Source of the DNA: Pseudomonadota bacterium
GTDB taxonomy: Bacteria > Pseudomonadota > Alphaproteobacteria > Rhodospirillales > Magnetospirillaceae
Assembly: GCA_021781575.1 (NCBI GenBank)
Contig: JAJXWP010000017.1
Location: 20,543-84,542 of the forward strand
Direction of reading: 5' to 3'
DNA length: 64,000 nt
Part shown: positions 7,496-15,754 of the stretch, in pieces
Numbering within the stretch: the first letter of the stretch is position 1
How the letters are laid out: each line of letters opens with the position of its first letter
Position numbers and translations under genes: made by a program
Notes under the pieces: generated by a model
Seen by the model: the letters and a program-made list of their open reading frames with translations, nothing else
The model's database searches: none
Told to the model about the DNA's origin: nothing

Positions 7496-8764
7496 CTAAT
7501 AGTCGATATAGATCTCCGTAGTCTCCCCGGCAGAGGGATCGAGTCCCGCCGAAGAGAGTTCCGCTTGCAGAGCGGCGCCGGCGTAGATGTGACGCGCCGG
7601 CACGCCGAGGCGCACCAGGGCGCGGGCAACGGCCTCGGCGCGTTGCGCCGCCAGCCGGCGATTGGCCTCGTGATCGGCCAGCGGCCCCATGTTCAGCCGG
7701 AGAGCGGCCGACCGGCCGAGAACGCGCAAACTGCCGCCCATTTCGCGGTAAAGCCTGGCGACCTCGCGCAAATGGCCCGGCGCGTCGGCCGGCAACTCGG
7801 CCATTCCGTCGCCAAACCGCACCTCCCCCACTTCGAACGAGGCGGCGCTGCGCGAGCCGTCGAAGGCTGACAACGGCCGTATGCAATGACGCCTCGCCCG
7901 ATGCTTGCGCAGTTCCCGCGGCGGAATGAGATGGATGACCTGCCAACTGGCGGCGGCCGGAGCGACAGCCGGCCCGGCGTCGGCCGCCAGCTGCGGCAAT
8001 GGCCGGGCCGGCGGGCTATTGAATTCGGCCAGGCGCCGGCGATAGATGTCGGCGACGGTGGGCGGCGAAGGCGGTGCGGCGACCACCGGAACCGGTGGGG
8101 GGAGCGGCGCCGATACTTGGAGCCGATCGGGCGCGGCAACCTTGGCCGGCGGAACGGCGGCCGCCGAAGCCGCCTTGGCCGGATGCACAGAGCCGTCCGC
8201 CTTGCCGGCCGGCGGCAAAGCGGGTGGCGCAACCGCGGCCGCTGCTGCCGGGGCCGGGGTTGGGGTTGGGGCCGGGGGCGGGGTTGGGGCCGGGGGCGGC
8301 ATCGACGCGGCCGGCGAAGGCGGAGGCGAAGGCTCGGGCAGCGGCTCTGTGGTCACGGCCACCGCCGGAGGTTGCGGCTGCATCGGAATTACCGGCGCCG
8401 CCGACGCCGTCAGCGCCGCGTCCTCTGCCGGCGCGGAGGCGGCCGCCGGCGGCGCCTTGGTCAACGGAATGGGCGCCTGGTCCGGCGCCGGGACGACGGG
8501 CGCCACCGCGTGCCCGTCCTTGGTCGATTTCTTCTGAGCTACACCCTGTGGCCGGGCGGCGGTGGCATCTTGGCCGGTGTTTACATCGCCAGAGGCGGAG
8601 ACCCGGCTGACCAGAGCGGGCGTATCGCTATGCGGATGGGCCTGGTCCAAGCCATCACCCACCGAGCCGCAACCGGCAAGAAGTATGGCCGAGAGCAGCG
8701 CGCTGCTGGCCGCCAGAGCGGCCGTCCCCCTTGCCCGGCGTCGCCTGTTGTCGTTCTGGTCCAT
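7496..8764 (-). CDS. OmpA-like lipoprotein with a long Pro/Ala-rich spacer
   Basis: 422 aa. The N-terminus has an Arg-rich n-region, a hydrophobic core and a lipobox (LLAGC), so it is probably a lipoprotein. Residues of roughly 60-270 are low-complexity Pro/Ala/Val, a flexible spacer. The last 110 residues resemble an OmpA-type peptidoglycan-binding domain (VRFGDGMAELPADA, then NRRLAAQRAEAVARALVRLG and ending TEIYIDY). Inference: it tethers the outer membrane to peptidoglycan. The start at 8764 gives a proper signal peptide; the frame is open 41 codons further without one. It is divergent from phaC across 225 bases. Confidence 0.75.
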   Translation of the reverse strand: MDQNDNRRRRARGTAALAASSALLSAILLAGCGSVGDGLDQAHPHSDTPALVSRVSASGDVNTGQDATAARPQGVAQKKSTKDGHAVAPVVPAPDQAPIPLTKAPPAAASAPAEDAALTASAAPVIPMQPQPPAVAVTTEPLPEPSPPPSPAASMPPPAPTPPPAPTPTPAPAAAAAVAPPALPPAGKADGSVHPAKAASAAAVPPAKVAAPDRLQVSAPLPPPVPVVAAPPSPPTVADIYRRRLAEFNSPPARPLPQLAADAGPAVAPAAASWQVIHLIPPRELRKHRARRHCIRPLSAFDGSRSAASFEVGEVRFGDGMAELPADAPGHLREVARLYREMGGSLRVLGRSAALRLNMGPLADHEANRRLAAQRAEAVARALVRLGVPARHIYAGAALQAELSSAGLDPSAGETTEIYIDY

Positions 8765-8989
8765 GATCTGACGGAATCTCCTCGGCCTAGGCAATCCGTT
8801 CGTCTTGCCCCTTTTGTCGGCAAACTGCCATTTAATAATTACGTGAATGAAGTATATAGAGATGCGAGGAACCTGCCCAGAGGCCATGTCGTCGGTGGCC
8901 GAGAAGCGGCAAAGCCAACCTCCGCATCTGCTGCCAGTTTTTCAATTCCAGTCAATCCTAGGGCTCGCACCGAAAGAGGTAACGGGAAG

Positions 8990-10789
8990 ATGGGTGAACA
9001 GAACGGGGCGGATATCAAGTTTGTAGATCCGTCAGAATTATCGAAGGCCGTGACCAACATTGCTGAACGAAGCCAGCGAATTGTCACGGATTTCCTGGCG
9101 CGGCAAGCTGCGGACGGAACGTTCGGCGCCATCGCCGATCCGCTGAACATCGGCGACGCCTTCCTGCAAATGACGGCAAGGCTGATGGCCGACCCGGCCA
9201 AGCTGATGGAAGCCCAGATGGATCTGTGGCAAAGCTATCTTCAGCTGTGGCAGAACACGACGCGGCGCTTCCTCGGGGAAGATGCGACGCCCGTCGTCGA
9301 GCCGGACTTGGCCGACCGCCGGTTCAAGGACGAGATGTGGCAGGAGAACGAGGTCTTCGATTTCATCAAGCAGTCTTATCTGCTGACCGCGCGCTGGCTT
9401 CAAGGCGTCGTGAAAAACGTCGAAGGACTCGATGAGCACACGGCAAAGAAGGTTGATTTTTATACGCGGCAATTCACCGATGCGATGGCCCCCTCCAACT
9501 TCCTGGCCACCAATCCGGAGGTGTTGCGGGCGACCGTCGAGAGCGGCGGCGAGAACCTGATCCGCGGCCTCGATAACCTTCTCGACGATCTCGAGCGCGG
9601 CAAAGGCAAGCTTTCCATCCGCATGACCGACCTTGACGCTTTCCAGGTCGGCGAGAATATCGCCACCACGCCCGGCAAGGTGGTCTATCGGAACGATCTG
9701 ATCGAGTTGCTGCAGTATGCGCCGGCCACCGAGACGGTGTTCAAGACGCCGTTGATGATCATTCCGCCGTGGATCAACAAATATTACATCCTCGACCTTC
9801 GGCCGAAGAACTCATTCATCCGTTGGGCGGTGGAACAGGGACACACCGTGTTCGTCCTGTCCTGGGTCAATCCGGATGAGCACCTGGCCAAGAAATCCTT
9901 CGAGGATTATATGACCGAGGGCGCGCTGGCGGCCCTGGAACAGATCGAGAAGGCGACCGGCGAGCGCCAGATCAACGTCATCGGCTATTGCCTGGGCGGC
10001 ACCCTTCTGGCCTCCACCTTGGGGTACATGACGGCGCATGGCGATGACCGCATCCTCAGTGCCACCTACTTGGCGACCATGACCGACTTCTCCGAGGCCG
10101 GGGAGCTGTCCGTGTTCATCGACGAAGCCCAACTGCAGCATCTGGAAGAGAAGATGCTGCACCAGGGCTATCTGGACGGCAGCGAAATGGCCAACACCTT
10201 CAATATGCTGCGGGCGAACGACCTGATCTGGTCGTTCGTCGTCAACAACTATCTGCTGGGAAAAGAGCCCTTCCCGTTCGATCTGCTGTTCTGGAATTCC
10301 GATTCGACCCGCATGCCGGCGGCGATGCACAGTTTCTACCTGCGCAAGATGTATCAGGAGAACAAGCTCGCGGTGCCCGGCGGGATCACCCTCAAGGGAA
10401 CGCCGATCGATCTGACCAGGATCAAGATCCCCACCTACCTCATCTCGACGCGCGAAGACCATATCGCGCCGTGGAGAAGTACCTACGCGGCGACCCAGCT
10501 CTATTCCGGCCCGGTGAAATTCGTGCTGGCGGCCTCGGGCCACATCGCCGGCATCGTCAATCCGCCGGCGGCGAACAAATACTGCTACTGGACCAATCCG
10601 AAGAAGCCCAAATCCCCCGATGCCTGGCTGAAGGGAGCCGAGCAGCATGAAGGCTCGTGGTGGCCGGACTGGCAAAACTGGATCAGCAAGACCGCGGGCA
10701 GCCGGATCCCGGCACGCATCCCGGGCGATGGTGGACTGCCGGCCCTGGGCGACGCGCCGGGCACCTATGTCAAGCTGCGGTTAAGCTGA
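8990..10789 (+). CDS. phaC: Class I poly(3-hydroxyalkanoate) synthase PhaC
   Basis: 599 aa, normal for class I synthases. The lipase-like box is GYCLGG with the nucleophile Cys334, and the downstream block STREDHIAPW and GHIAGIVNPP match the catalytic Asp and His regions. The N-terminal PhaC domain covers about 60-240. It polymerises 3-hydroxybutyryl-CoA into storage granules in the cytoplasm. The frame is open far upstream of the start, but MGEQNGADIK at 8990 begins the known fold and an AAAGAGG stretch lies about 11 bases ahead. No phaR or phasin is adjacent. Two strong hairpins follow the stop. Confidence 0.95.
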   Translation: MGEQNGADIKFVDPSELSKAVTNIAERSQRIVTDFLARQAADGTFGAIADPLNIGDAFLQMTARLMADPAKLMEAQMDLWQSYLQLWQNTTRRFLGEDATPVVEPDLADRRFKDEMWQENEVFDFIKQSYLLTARWLQGVVKNVEGLDEHTAKKVDFYTRQFTDAMAPSNFLATNPEVLRATVESGGENLIRGLDNLLDDLERGKGKLSIRMTDLDAFQVGENIATTPGKVVYRNDLIELLQYAPATETVFKTPLMIIPPWINKYYILDLRPKNSFIRWAVEQGHTVFVLSWVNPDEHLAKKSFEDYMTEGALAALEQIEKATGERQINVIGYCLGGTLLASTLGYMTAHGDDRILSATYLATMTDFSEAGELSVFIDEAQLQHLEEKMLHQGYLDGSEMANTFNMLRANDLIWSFVVNNYLLGKEPFPFDLLFWNSDSTRMPAAMHSFYLRKMYQENKLAVPGGITLKGTPIDLTRIKIPTYLISTREDHIAPWRSTYAATQLYSGPVKFVLAASGHIAGIVNPPAANKYCYWTNPKKPKSPDAWLKGAEQHEGSWWPDWQNWISKTAGSRIPARIPGDGGLPALGDAPGTYVKLRLS

Positions 10790-10854
10790 GGCTCGAGCCG
10801 CCCAAACGGCGGTCAAGCCGAGGCGCAGGCCGCCTCTGGCGGCGCAGGCAAGAC

Positions 10855-10883
10855 GGCACCCCCGCCAGCAAGCCGGGGGTGCC
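10855..10883 (+). terminator. Perfect 10-bp hairpin after phaC, putative terminator
   Basis: GGCACCCCCG and CGGGGGTGCC form a perfect 10-bp stem around a 9-base loop, 65 bases after the phaC stop. No long T-run follows, so termination efficiency is uncertain. Confidence 0.5.
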
Positions 10884-10936
10884 GGAAGCGTTCTCGACGA
10901 CCGATCGGGGAAGCGCCTCTTTGGCGCCGCCATCCA

Positions 10937-10962
10937 GGGCGATCGCCGTCGAGCGATCGCCC
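10937..10962 (-). terminator. Perfect 10-bp hairpin after tusA, putative terminator
   Basis: GGGCGATCGC and GCGATCGCCC pair around a 6-base loop, starting 7 bases past the tusA stop codon. It sits in the convergent phaC/tusA gap and may act on either strand; the T-run is lacking. Confidence 0.45.
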
Positions 10963-10969
10963 CCGCCCT

Positions 10970-11200
10970 TCACCTGCCGCGCTTGATCAGGTAAATGAAT
11001 GCGGCGCCTTCCTTGCGCTGGTCGAGCAGTTCGTGCCCGGTCTTGCGGCAGAACGAGGCGAAGTCGTTGACCGAGCCGGGGTCGGTGCTGTGCACCTCCA
11101 GCGTCCCGCCCACGGCCACAGCTTCCAGCGCCTTCTTGGCCTTCATGATCGGCAGCGGGCAGTTGAGTCCCTTCACGTCAAGCAATGTATGTTCCGACAT
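10970..11200 (-). CDS. tusA: TusA/SirA-family sulfur carrier protein
   Basis: 76 aa, the usual size. It has the conserved GLNCPLPIMKAKKAL block with the sulfur-carrying Cys14 in the CPxP motif, and ends in a typical beta-strand (FIYLIKR). TusA proteins carry persulfide sulfur for tRNA thiolation, molybdopterin or dissimilatory sulfur metabolism. The start at 11200 has a GGAAGGGA Shine-Dalgarno; the longer open frame is rejected. It is third in a minus-strand series after a DsrE2-like protein and a ribbon-helix-helix protein, which suggests a dedicated sulfur-transfer operon rather than general tRNA thiolation. Confidence 0.92.
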   Translation of the reverse strand: MSEHTLLDVKGLNCPLPIMKAKKALEAVAVGGTLEVHSTDPGSVNDFASFCRKTGHELLDQRKEGAAFIYLIKRGR

Positions 11201-11292
11201 TCTAAGTCCCTTCCGTGTGAGTTGCAGTGCAAGCAGCACCCTTTCCCGACCTTGCCGCCGGCGAAGGCCTGGATTCCGCCAAATTCTTTCGA

Positions 11293-11595
11293 TTAACCGT
11301 TTAAATTCATATACTTGAGGCAAACCACCCGCAAACATGAAGACAGGTTCTTGTCGTTTGCGACCATGCAGTGGTCGTGAACACGGCCGATCAGCGAACC
11401 GACCGTTTCGCGCTCTTCCCGCGCGATGTGTTCGAGCACATTCCAGAAAGCGCGCTCCAGTCGAATGGTCGTGGAATGCCCATGGATGCGGACCGACCGC
11501 TTTTCCGGCTGGTATTCCGGCTCCTGCTCCAGGTTGCAGAGCTCGAACATGCGCGACAGCGCACCCGAGGTCATGGGTAGTTGCACGGCCTCCAT
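11293..11595 (-). CDS. Ribbon-helix-helix domain protein (RHH_4 type)
   Basis: 100 aa. The core 'RSVRIHGHSTTIRLERAF' followed by WNVLEHIAREERETVGSLI matches the alphaproteobacterial ribbon-helix-helix family RHH_4: one strand, then two helices, and a tail with LSSCLRVVCLKYM. Such proteins bind DNA as dimers through the beta-ribbon. A strong GGAGGA Shine-Dalgarno precedes the ATG at 11595, so this start is preferred over one 17 codons upstream. Sitting between the DsrE2-like and tusA genes, it may regulate this sulfur operon; that is inference. Confidence 0.75.
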   Translation of the reverse strand: MEAVQLPMTSGALSRMFELCNLEQEPEYQPEKRSVRIHGHSTTIRLERAFWNVLEHIAREERETVGSLIGRVHDHCMVANDKNLSSCLRVVCLKYMNLNG

Positions 11596-11663
11596 CGTTT
11601 CCTCCTCGCCGTCGCGGCGCTTCTGGCCGCGTTCCGGCATTTGCACTGGAATTGCAACCTACA

Positions 11664-12155
11664 TTATATAAACAGATTTACGTCGCTGTCGGTCGCCGTT
11701 TCAATATAGGTTGCGGCGCCGCCAAGTTCTACACCGTCTATAAGATCGGTATGTTTGTATTCGAAAAGGTCAAGTGTCATCTGACAGGCAATAATACGTA
11801 CACCTGAGTCAACGGCCATTTCGCGCAACTCCTCGATTGAAGCCACACCCTTCTTCTTTATCATGCCCTTCATCATGGAGCTCGCCATGCTGTCACAGCC
11901 CGGGATTGCCCCCAACAGGTTGGGCATCACCATGTGCATGCCGGCCATCGGCATCTCCATGGCCGGGTTGCCCAAAGTGGTGATCTTCAGGTCCAGCTTC
12001 TTCTTGAGCAGCGAAAGCCCGTAGAAGGTGAAGAACATCGTCACCTTGTGGTCCATGGCCGCCGCGGTGGTCGCCAGGATGAAGGGCGGGTAGGCCCAAT
12101 CCAGACTGCCCTTGGTCACGATCAGCGAGAAGCTCTTGGAGTTGGAATGTTCCAT
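11664..12155 (-). CDS. DsrE/DsrF/DrsH-like (DsrE2) sulfurtransferase family protein
   Basis: 163 aa. The N-terminus KSFSLIVTKGSLDWAYPPFI and the DHKVTMFFTFYGL block are typical of the DsrE2 family. Two conserved cysteines are present, one in AIPGCDSM and one in RIIACQMTLDLF, the position used for persulfide binding. DsrE-type proteins pass sulfane sulfur to TusA and related carriers, and DsrE2-TusA pairs are known in sulfur-oxidising and heterodisulfide-reductase-like pathways. The ATG at 12155 follows an AGGA box; an in-frame TTG two codons earlier is less likely. A hydrophobic stretch could make it membrane-associated. Confidence 0.85.
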   Translation of the reverse strand: MEHSNSKSFSLIVTKGSLDWAYPPFILATTAAAMDHKVTMFFTFYGLSLLKKKLDLKITTLGNPAMEMPMAGMHMVMPNLLGAIPGCDSMASSMMKGMIKKKGVASIEELREMAVDSGVRIIACQMTLDLFEYKHTDLIDGVELGGAATYIETATDSDVNLFI

Positions 12156-12491
12156 CGTCAAAATCCTATATCAGCGTTTTCTAATTCGCTAATAGATTCG
12201 GGTTGAGATGGGGCAGTAACTATGCACTACATGCACGCGCAGCAGGGCTACTACTACGAATGAACGAACTATGCGTTCCTGCCGTTTCCACAAGGAACGA
12301 ATGGTGATGTTTCTTTATACTTTCAGTTAATATGTATTAGCTGCCTCGTCGGCGCCGTCCTCAGCGGAACGATTCCGTATAGCTCGCCGGCTGTCGTCTC
12401 CCGATACCGCCAAGCCGCCCGAGGGCCATGCATAGTGGCCGGCAATAACCTGCGGCAGAAAAGCCAAGCGCATCATGGAGACGAACGAGAC
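12156..12491. other. Divergent intergenic region between the DsrE2 operon and the FadL-type porin
   Basis: 336 bases, AT-richer than the neighbouring genes. It must hold the promoters of both flanking units. A 7-bp dyad at 12274-12299 is described separately. I see no convincing sigma-70 pair, small ORF with a Shine-Dalgarno, or RNA gene. Confidence 0.5.
12274..12299. promoter_or_regulatory. Interrupted dyad CGTTCCT-N12-AGGAACG, possible operator
   Basis: Perfect 7-bp inverted repeat arms at 12274-12280 and 12293-12299, separated by 12 bases, in the divergent gap upstream of the DsrE2 operon. Such dyads are often operators. The binding protein is unknown; the ribbon-helix-helix protein of the operon is a candidate. 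Confidence 0.35.
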
Positions 12492-13751
12492 ATGCATTTG
12501 ACCAGACGAGGCATGCCCCTTGCGGGGTTACTGATCTTGGGGCTGCTGGCATGGGCGCGCCCGGCGGCGGCGACCAACGGCATGTTCGCCAACGGCTATG
12601 GCGGCGGTTCGAAAGCGATGGGCGGCACCGGCGTAACCCTGAGCACGGACGTGCTGAGCGCGGCGCAGAACCCGGCGCTCGGCGTCACCGAGGGCAATAT
12701 CGCCAGTTTATGCGTCGATCAGTTCATGCCGCAGCGTAATGTCGATATCGCCAACAACGGCGGGCCGCTGCCGCCCGGCAAATTTGACAGCAAGAACAAC
12801 TGGTTTCCCATCGTCTGTGGCGGCGTGAACACGCTGGTGGCGCCGGACTGGTCGGTTGGCCTGATGGCCTTCGCCAACGGCGGCATGAACACCCATTATG
12901 ATGCGCCGCTATTCGCCAATTTTGGCCCCGGTGCGACGTCGCCGCTCGGCATCGACATGGGGCAGGAATTCATCGCGCTCAACATTGCGCACGAGGTTAA
13001 CGACAGGCTGTCCATCGGCGTTGCGCCGACGCTCGCCATCCAGCGGTTTCTGGCCCAGGGCCTGCAGCCATTCGCCCCGATGTCCTGGGCACCGAACAGT
13101 GTCACCAACAACGGCTATGATTATTCCGTCGGCGGCGGTGTCAAATTCGGCGCCACTTACGCCGTCAACAACTACCTGACGATCGGCGCGGCGTACCAAT
13201 CCAAGATGTACATGACGCCCTTCGACAAATACAAGGGACTGTTCGCCGGCAGCGGCACGTTCAATATTCCTGCCTGGGTGAGCGACGGCATCGACATAAA
13301 GCCGACGCGGAACGTCGACCTCCTTCTTGAACACGAGCGAATTTTCTACGGCGACGTCAAAGCCATCTCCGCCAGCGGCGTCCCGCCATTCGGCCCGCTG
13401 GGCTCCCCGAACGGCCCCGGCTTCGGCTGGAAGGACATGGACGTGTTCCGCGTCGGCGCCCAATGGTGGGCGACGCATGACCTGGCCCTGCGCGCCGGCT
13501 TCAGCAAGGCGACCAGCTTCACTACCTCTTCCCAGGCCCTTTTCAATATCCTGGCGCCGGCCACACCGACGACCCATGCCTCGACCGGCTTCACCTACCG
13601 CCTCAACGACAGCTACTCCCTGTGCTTCGCTTACGTCCACGCGTTCTCGCACACGTTCAGCGGAAGCACCCCCGGCATGATGGGCAATCAGGTCGCTGCT
13701 CTTACGATGAGCCAGGACGAGGTGATGACAGGCATTTCCTACAAATGGTGA
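12492..13751 (+). CDS. OmpP1/FadL/TodX-family outer membrane porin
   Basis: 419 aa. The signal peptide (MHLTRRGMPLAGLLILGLLA, cleaved near AAA-TNG) is followed by the family N-terminal hatch 'TNGMFANGYGGGSKAMGG' and the AQNPA motif. Alternating beta-strands follow, to a C-terminal VMTGISYKW ending in an aromatic residue, the outer-membrane assembly signal. FadL porins take up hydrophobic substrates such as long-chain fatty acids or aromatics. The start could also be the internal ATG eight codons later. Divergent from the DsrE2 operon; substrate unknown. Confidence 0.87.
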   Translation: MHLTRRGMPLAGLLILGLLAWARPAAATNGMFANGYGGGSKAMGGTGVTLSTDVLSAAQNPALGVTEGNIASLCVDQFMPQRNVDIANNGGPLPPGKFDSKNNWFPIVCGGVNTLVAPDWSVGLMAFANGGMNTHYDAPLFANFGPGATSPLGIDMGQEFIALNIAHEVNDRLSIGVAPTLAIQRFLAQGLQPFAPMSWAPNSVTNNGYDYSVGGGVKFGATYAVNNYLTIGAAYQSKMYMTPFDKYKGLFAGSGTFNIPAWVSDGIDIKPTRNVDLLLEHERIFYGDVKAISASGVPPFGPLGSPNGPGFGWKDMDVFRVGAQWWATHDLALRAGFSKATSFTTSSQALFNILAPATPTTHASTGFTYRLNDSYSLCFAYVHAFSHTFSGSTPGMMGNQVAALTMSQDEVMTGISYKW

Positions 13752-13776
13752 TTGCGCGCCGCCAGCGGCGCAGCGC

Positions 13777-13797
13777 CCCCCGCCGGATCGGCGGGGG
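13777..13797. terminator. Hairpin between convergent genes, putative bidirectional terminator
   Basis: CCCCCGCCG and CGGCGGGGG form a perfect 9-bp stem with a 3-base loop, 26 bases past the FadL-type stop and 34 bases from the end of the gamma-carbonic anhydrase gene. No clear T-run. Confidence 0.5.
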
Positions 13798-13830
13798 AAC
13801 CGCGTGCCTCTTCGATCCGCCGGGCGGTGT

Positions 13831-14379
13831 TCATCGCCCGTCGGCCGGCCCGAGCCTGGCCTCGGCCAGGTACTCGGCGCCAAGCGCAGCATATTGGGTG
13901 GCCGACAGCGGAAAAAAAGCCAACTCCTCCTCGGTCAGCCGGCGCAGGAACTTGGCTGGGCTACCGCCCCACAGTTCACCCCGCTTCACCACCTTGCCCG
14001 GGGTGACCAAAGCTCCGGCGGCGACCATGGCGCCGCCTTCGACCACGGCGCCATCCATGACCGTCGCGCCCATGCCGACGAAACACCCATCTTCCAGTGT
14101 ACAGCCGTGCAGGACGGCACGGTGCCCGATGGTAATATCCGAGCCGATGATACAGGCGAAGCGGTCCCGCGTGACGTGAACGATGGTGCCGTCCTGAATA
14201 TTGGTTCGTTGCCCCACCCGAATGCGATGCACGTCGCCACGCATTACGCAGCCATACCAGACGCTGCTTTCCTTGCCGACCACCACGTCGCCGGTGATCA
14301 CCGCCGTCTGGGCGATGAAGGCATCCTCGGCGATGCTGGGAAACACCCCCTTAAAGGGTAGAATCATACCGGTCACCAT
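13831..14379 (-). CDS. Gamma-class carbonic anhydrase-like hexapeptide-repeat protein
   Basis: 182 aa. A left-handed beta-helix of hexapeptide repeats covers most of the protein (VVVGKESSVWYGCVMRGDVH, IGHRAVLHGC). Zinc-ligand histidines are present in DGTIVHV and IGHRAVLHGC. Relatives (YrdA/PaaY/CaiE) bind zinc and some hydrate CO2. A strong AGGAGG box lies only 2 bases from the ATG at 14379 and 5 bases from an in-frame GTG, so the true start may be GTG at 14376. It follows the unknown 135-aa gene by 20 bases, probably one transcript. Confidence 0.88.
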   Translation of the reverse strand: MVTGMILPFKGVFPSIAEDAFIAQTAVITGDVVVGKESSVWYGCVMRGDVHRIRVGQRTNIQDGTIVHVTRDRFACIIGSDITIGHRAVLHGCTLEDGCFVGMGATVMDGAVVEGGAMVAAGALVTPGKVVKRGELWGGSPAKFLRRLTEEELAFFPLSATQYAALGAEYLAEARLGPADGR

Positions 14380-14399
14380 GTCCTCCTGCGGGAAAAAGC

Positions 14400-14807
14400 T
14401 TAAGACAACGCGTTGCGGATCAGGTAGCCGGCAATGTCGGCCGGCCTGATTTTCAGCTCCCTGGGCTCGACACCGTCGAGAGCCTTCTTCACCAGGAGGT
14501 GGTTCTCCACATGTTCCAGCTTGACCTTGAACACGCCACGCACGCCCTTGAGCCTGGGATAGAGCGCCGGGTCGATCATTTTTTCCTTTCGTCCCAGGCG
14601 CTCGAGCACCGACTCCTCGGTCACGTCGGCGGCCTCCTCCTTCCTGACCATCGACCAGTCCGTCATGCCGCACAGGCCGGCCTGAAGGATGACCTGCGAG
14701 TCTTCGGCCGATGGCGCCACCCCCACCTTGAACAGATTTTTGCCGAGCCCCACCTCGCTGCCCCATTTGCTCAAGGCCGCACTCCGCGCGACGAAAATGA
14801 TGGCCAT
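14400..14807 (-). CDS. Conserved-looking small protein of unknown function
   Basis: 135 aa, soluble, with no signal peptide or membrane segment. I do not recognise a family. It starts [20 protein letters not shown], has charged helical segments (residues 50-75) and ends in a helix-rich region. A GGAGGAGAG Shine-Dalgarno immediately ahead of ATG 14807 and GC-skewed codon use support it as real. It is 20 bases upstream of the carbonic anhydrase gene and likely in the same operon. Confidence 0.7.
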   Translation of the reverse strand: MAIIFVARSAALSKWGSEVGLGKNLFKVGVAPSAEDSQVILQAGLCGMTDWSMVRKEEAADVTEESVLERLGRKEKMIDPALYPRLKGVRGVFKVKLEHVENHLLVKKALDGVEPRELKIRPADIAGYLIRNALS

Positions 14808-15117
14808 CTCTCCTCCGTCCCGGTAGCCGGAATCTGCGCGACGGTGGCGACACCGCCCGTCAGGTTCTCATCAAAATTCAATCCGTTGGCAGGCCGATCG
14901 GCCCGGTGCTCGGCTTCCAAGCGCCACGATCGCCCACTCGAAAACGGCGTTAGCGGTCATTGGGATAGCACAAGGGAACTGGCTCCGTCCAACCCACTCG
15001 GTCGATATCTCTCGCTGCCGGAACATCGGTCGAGACGGCACCATTGCGCACAGTCACGAAAGAGTTAATTCACGTTTTCTATCGCCATCTTCACGAAAAT
15101 CGATTAGCTTCCGCGCC

Positions 15118-15615
15118 ATGAGCAACCGGATACGACATATGCGGCGAGGCCTCCTCGCCGTCGTGGTGGCCGCCGGCACACTCTGCGCGACGAGCCCCGC
15201 CTTCGCCGAACGCATCAATTGCGTTCAGTTCGTGCATCGCGCTTCACACCTCTCGCTGCATGGCGACGCCTGGCAATGGTGGCACGCGGCAAAAGGCCAA
15301 TACGGCCGCGGTCAAAGTCCCCGTCCGGGTGCGGTAATGGTATTCTCTCGCACCCGCCATCTCCCGCGCGGCCATGTCGCCATCGTCCGGGCGGTTCGCA
15401 GCAGCCGCGTCATCCTGGTCGATCACGCCAATTGGTCACCAATCCATGGCCGCCGTGGGCAGGTCGAACTTGCCGCCGCGGTGGTCGACGTCTCGCCCTA
15501 TAACGATTGGAGCCAAGTCCGCGTGTGGTATCAGCCGAGTTCCGACATCGGCCAGACCGTCTATCCGGTGCATGGGTTCGTCTATCCCGCCGTGCCGCAC
15601 CACCACGGCCGCTGA
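15118..15615 (+). CDS. Secreted CHAP-domain amidase/peptidase
   Basis: 165 aa. The signal peptide ends at about AFA-ERI (residue 30). The CHAP (NlpC/P60-like) core has the catalytic Cys35 in INCVQFV and His86 in RGHVAIV, followed by VILVDHANW, the usual third polar position. Such enzymes cut amide bonds in peptidoglycan peptides. No cell-wall anchoring repeats are present, so it is a single-domain periplasmic hydrolase. An alternative start is Met8. It stands alone upstream of the hybrid kinase. Confidence 0.85.
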   Translation: MSNRIRHMRRGLLAVVVAAGTLCATSPAFAERINCVQFVHRASHLSLHGDAWQWWHAAKGQYGRGQSPRPGAVMVFSRTRHLPRGHVAIVRAVRSSRVILVDHANWSPIHGRRGQVELAAAVVDVSPYNDWSQVRVWYQPSSDIGQTVYPVHGFVYPAVPHHHGR

Positions 15616-15754
15616 CCCGCCTGCGGCGAGCAGCCCGCCAGCGGGACGAACGAAGCGGGGGCCGACGATTTTCTTTTCTGAAGTTGATTAGACTCCACCG
15701 TCTTTCTCCCTTACCTTGCGGCACGGAACGAGCAAGGGACAGGGCCGGGAAGCA

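Noticed and set aside
8220..8330. Short GGGGCC/GGTTGG tandem-looking repeats, considered as CRISPR or regulatory
   Set aside because: They are Pro/Ala codons of the OmpA-like lipoprotein spacer, with no repeat-spacer pattern.
12475..12501. Eight-codon ORF overlapping the FadL-type start
   Set aside because: No Shine-Dalgarno and very short; likely chance.
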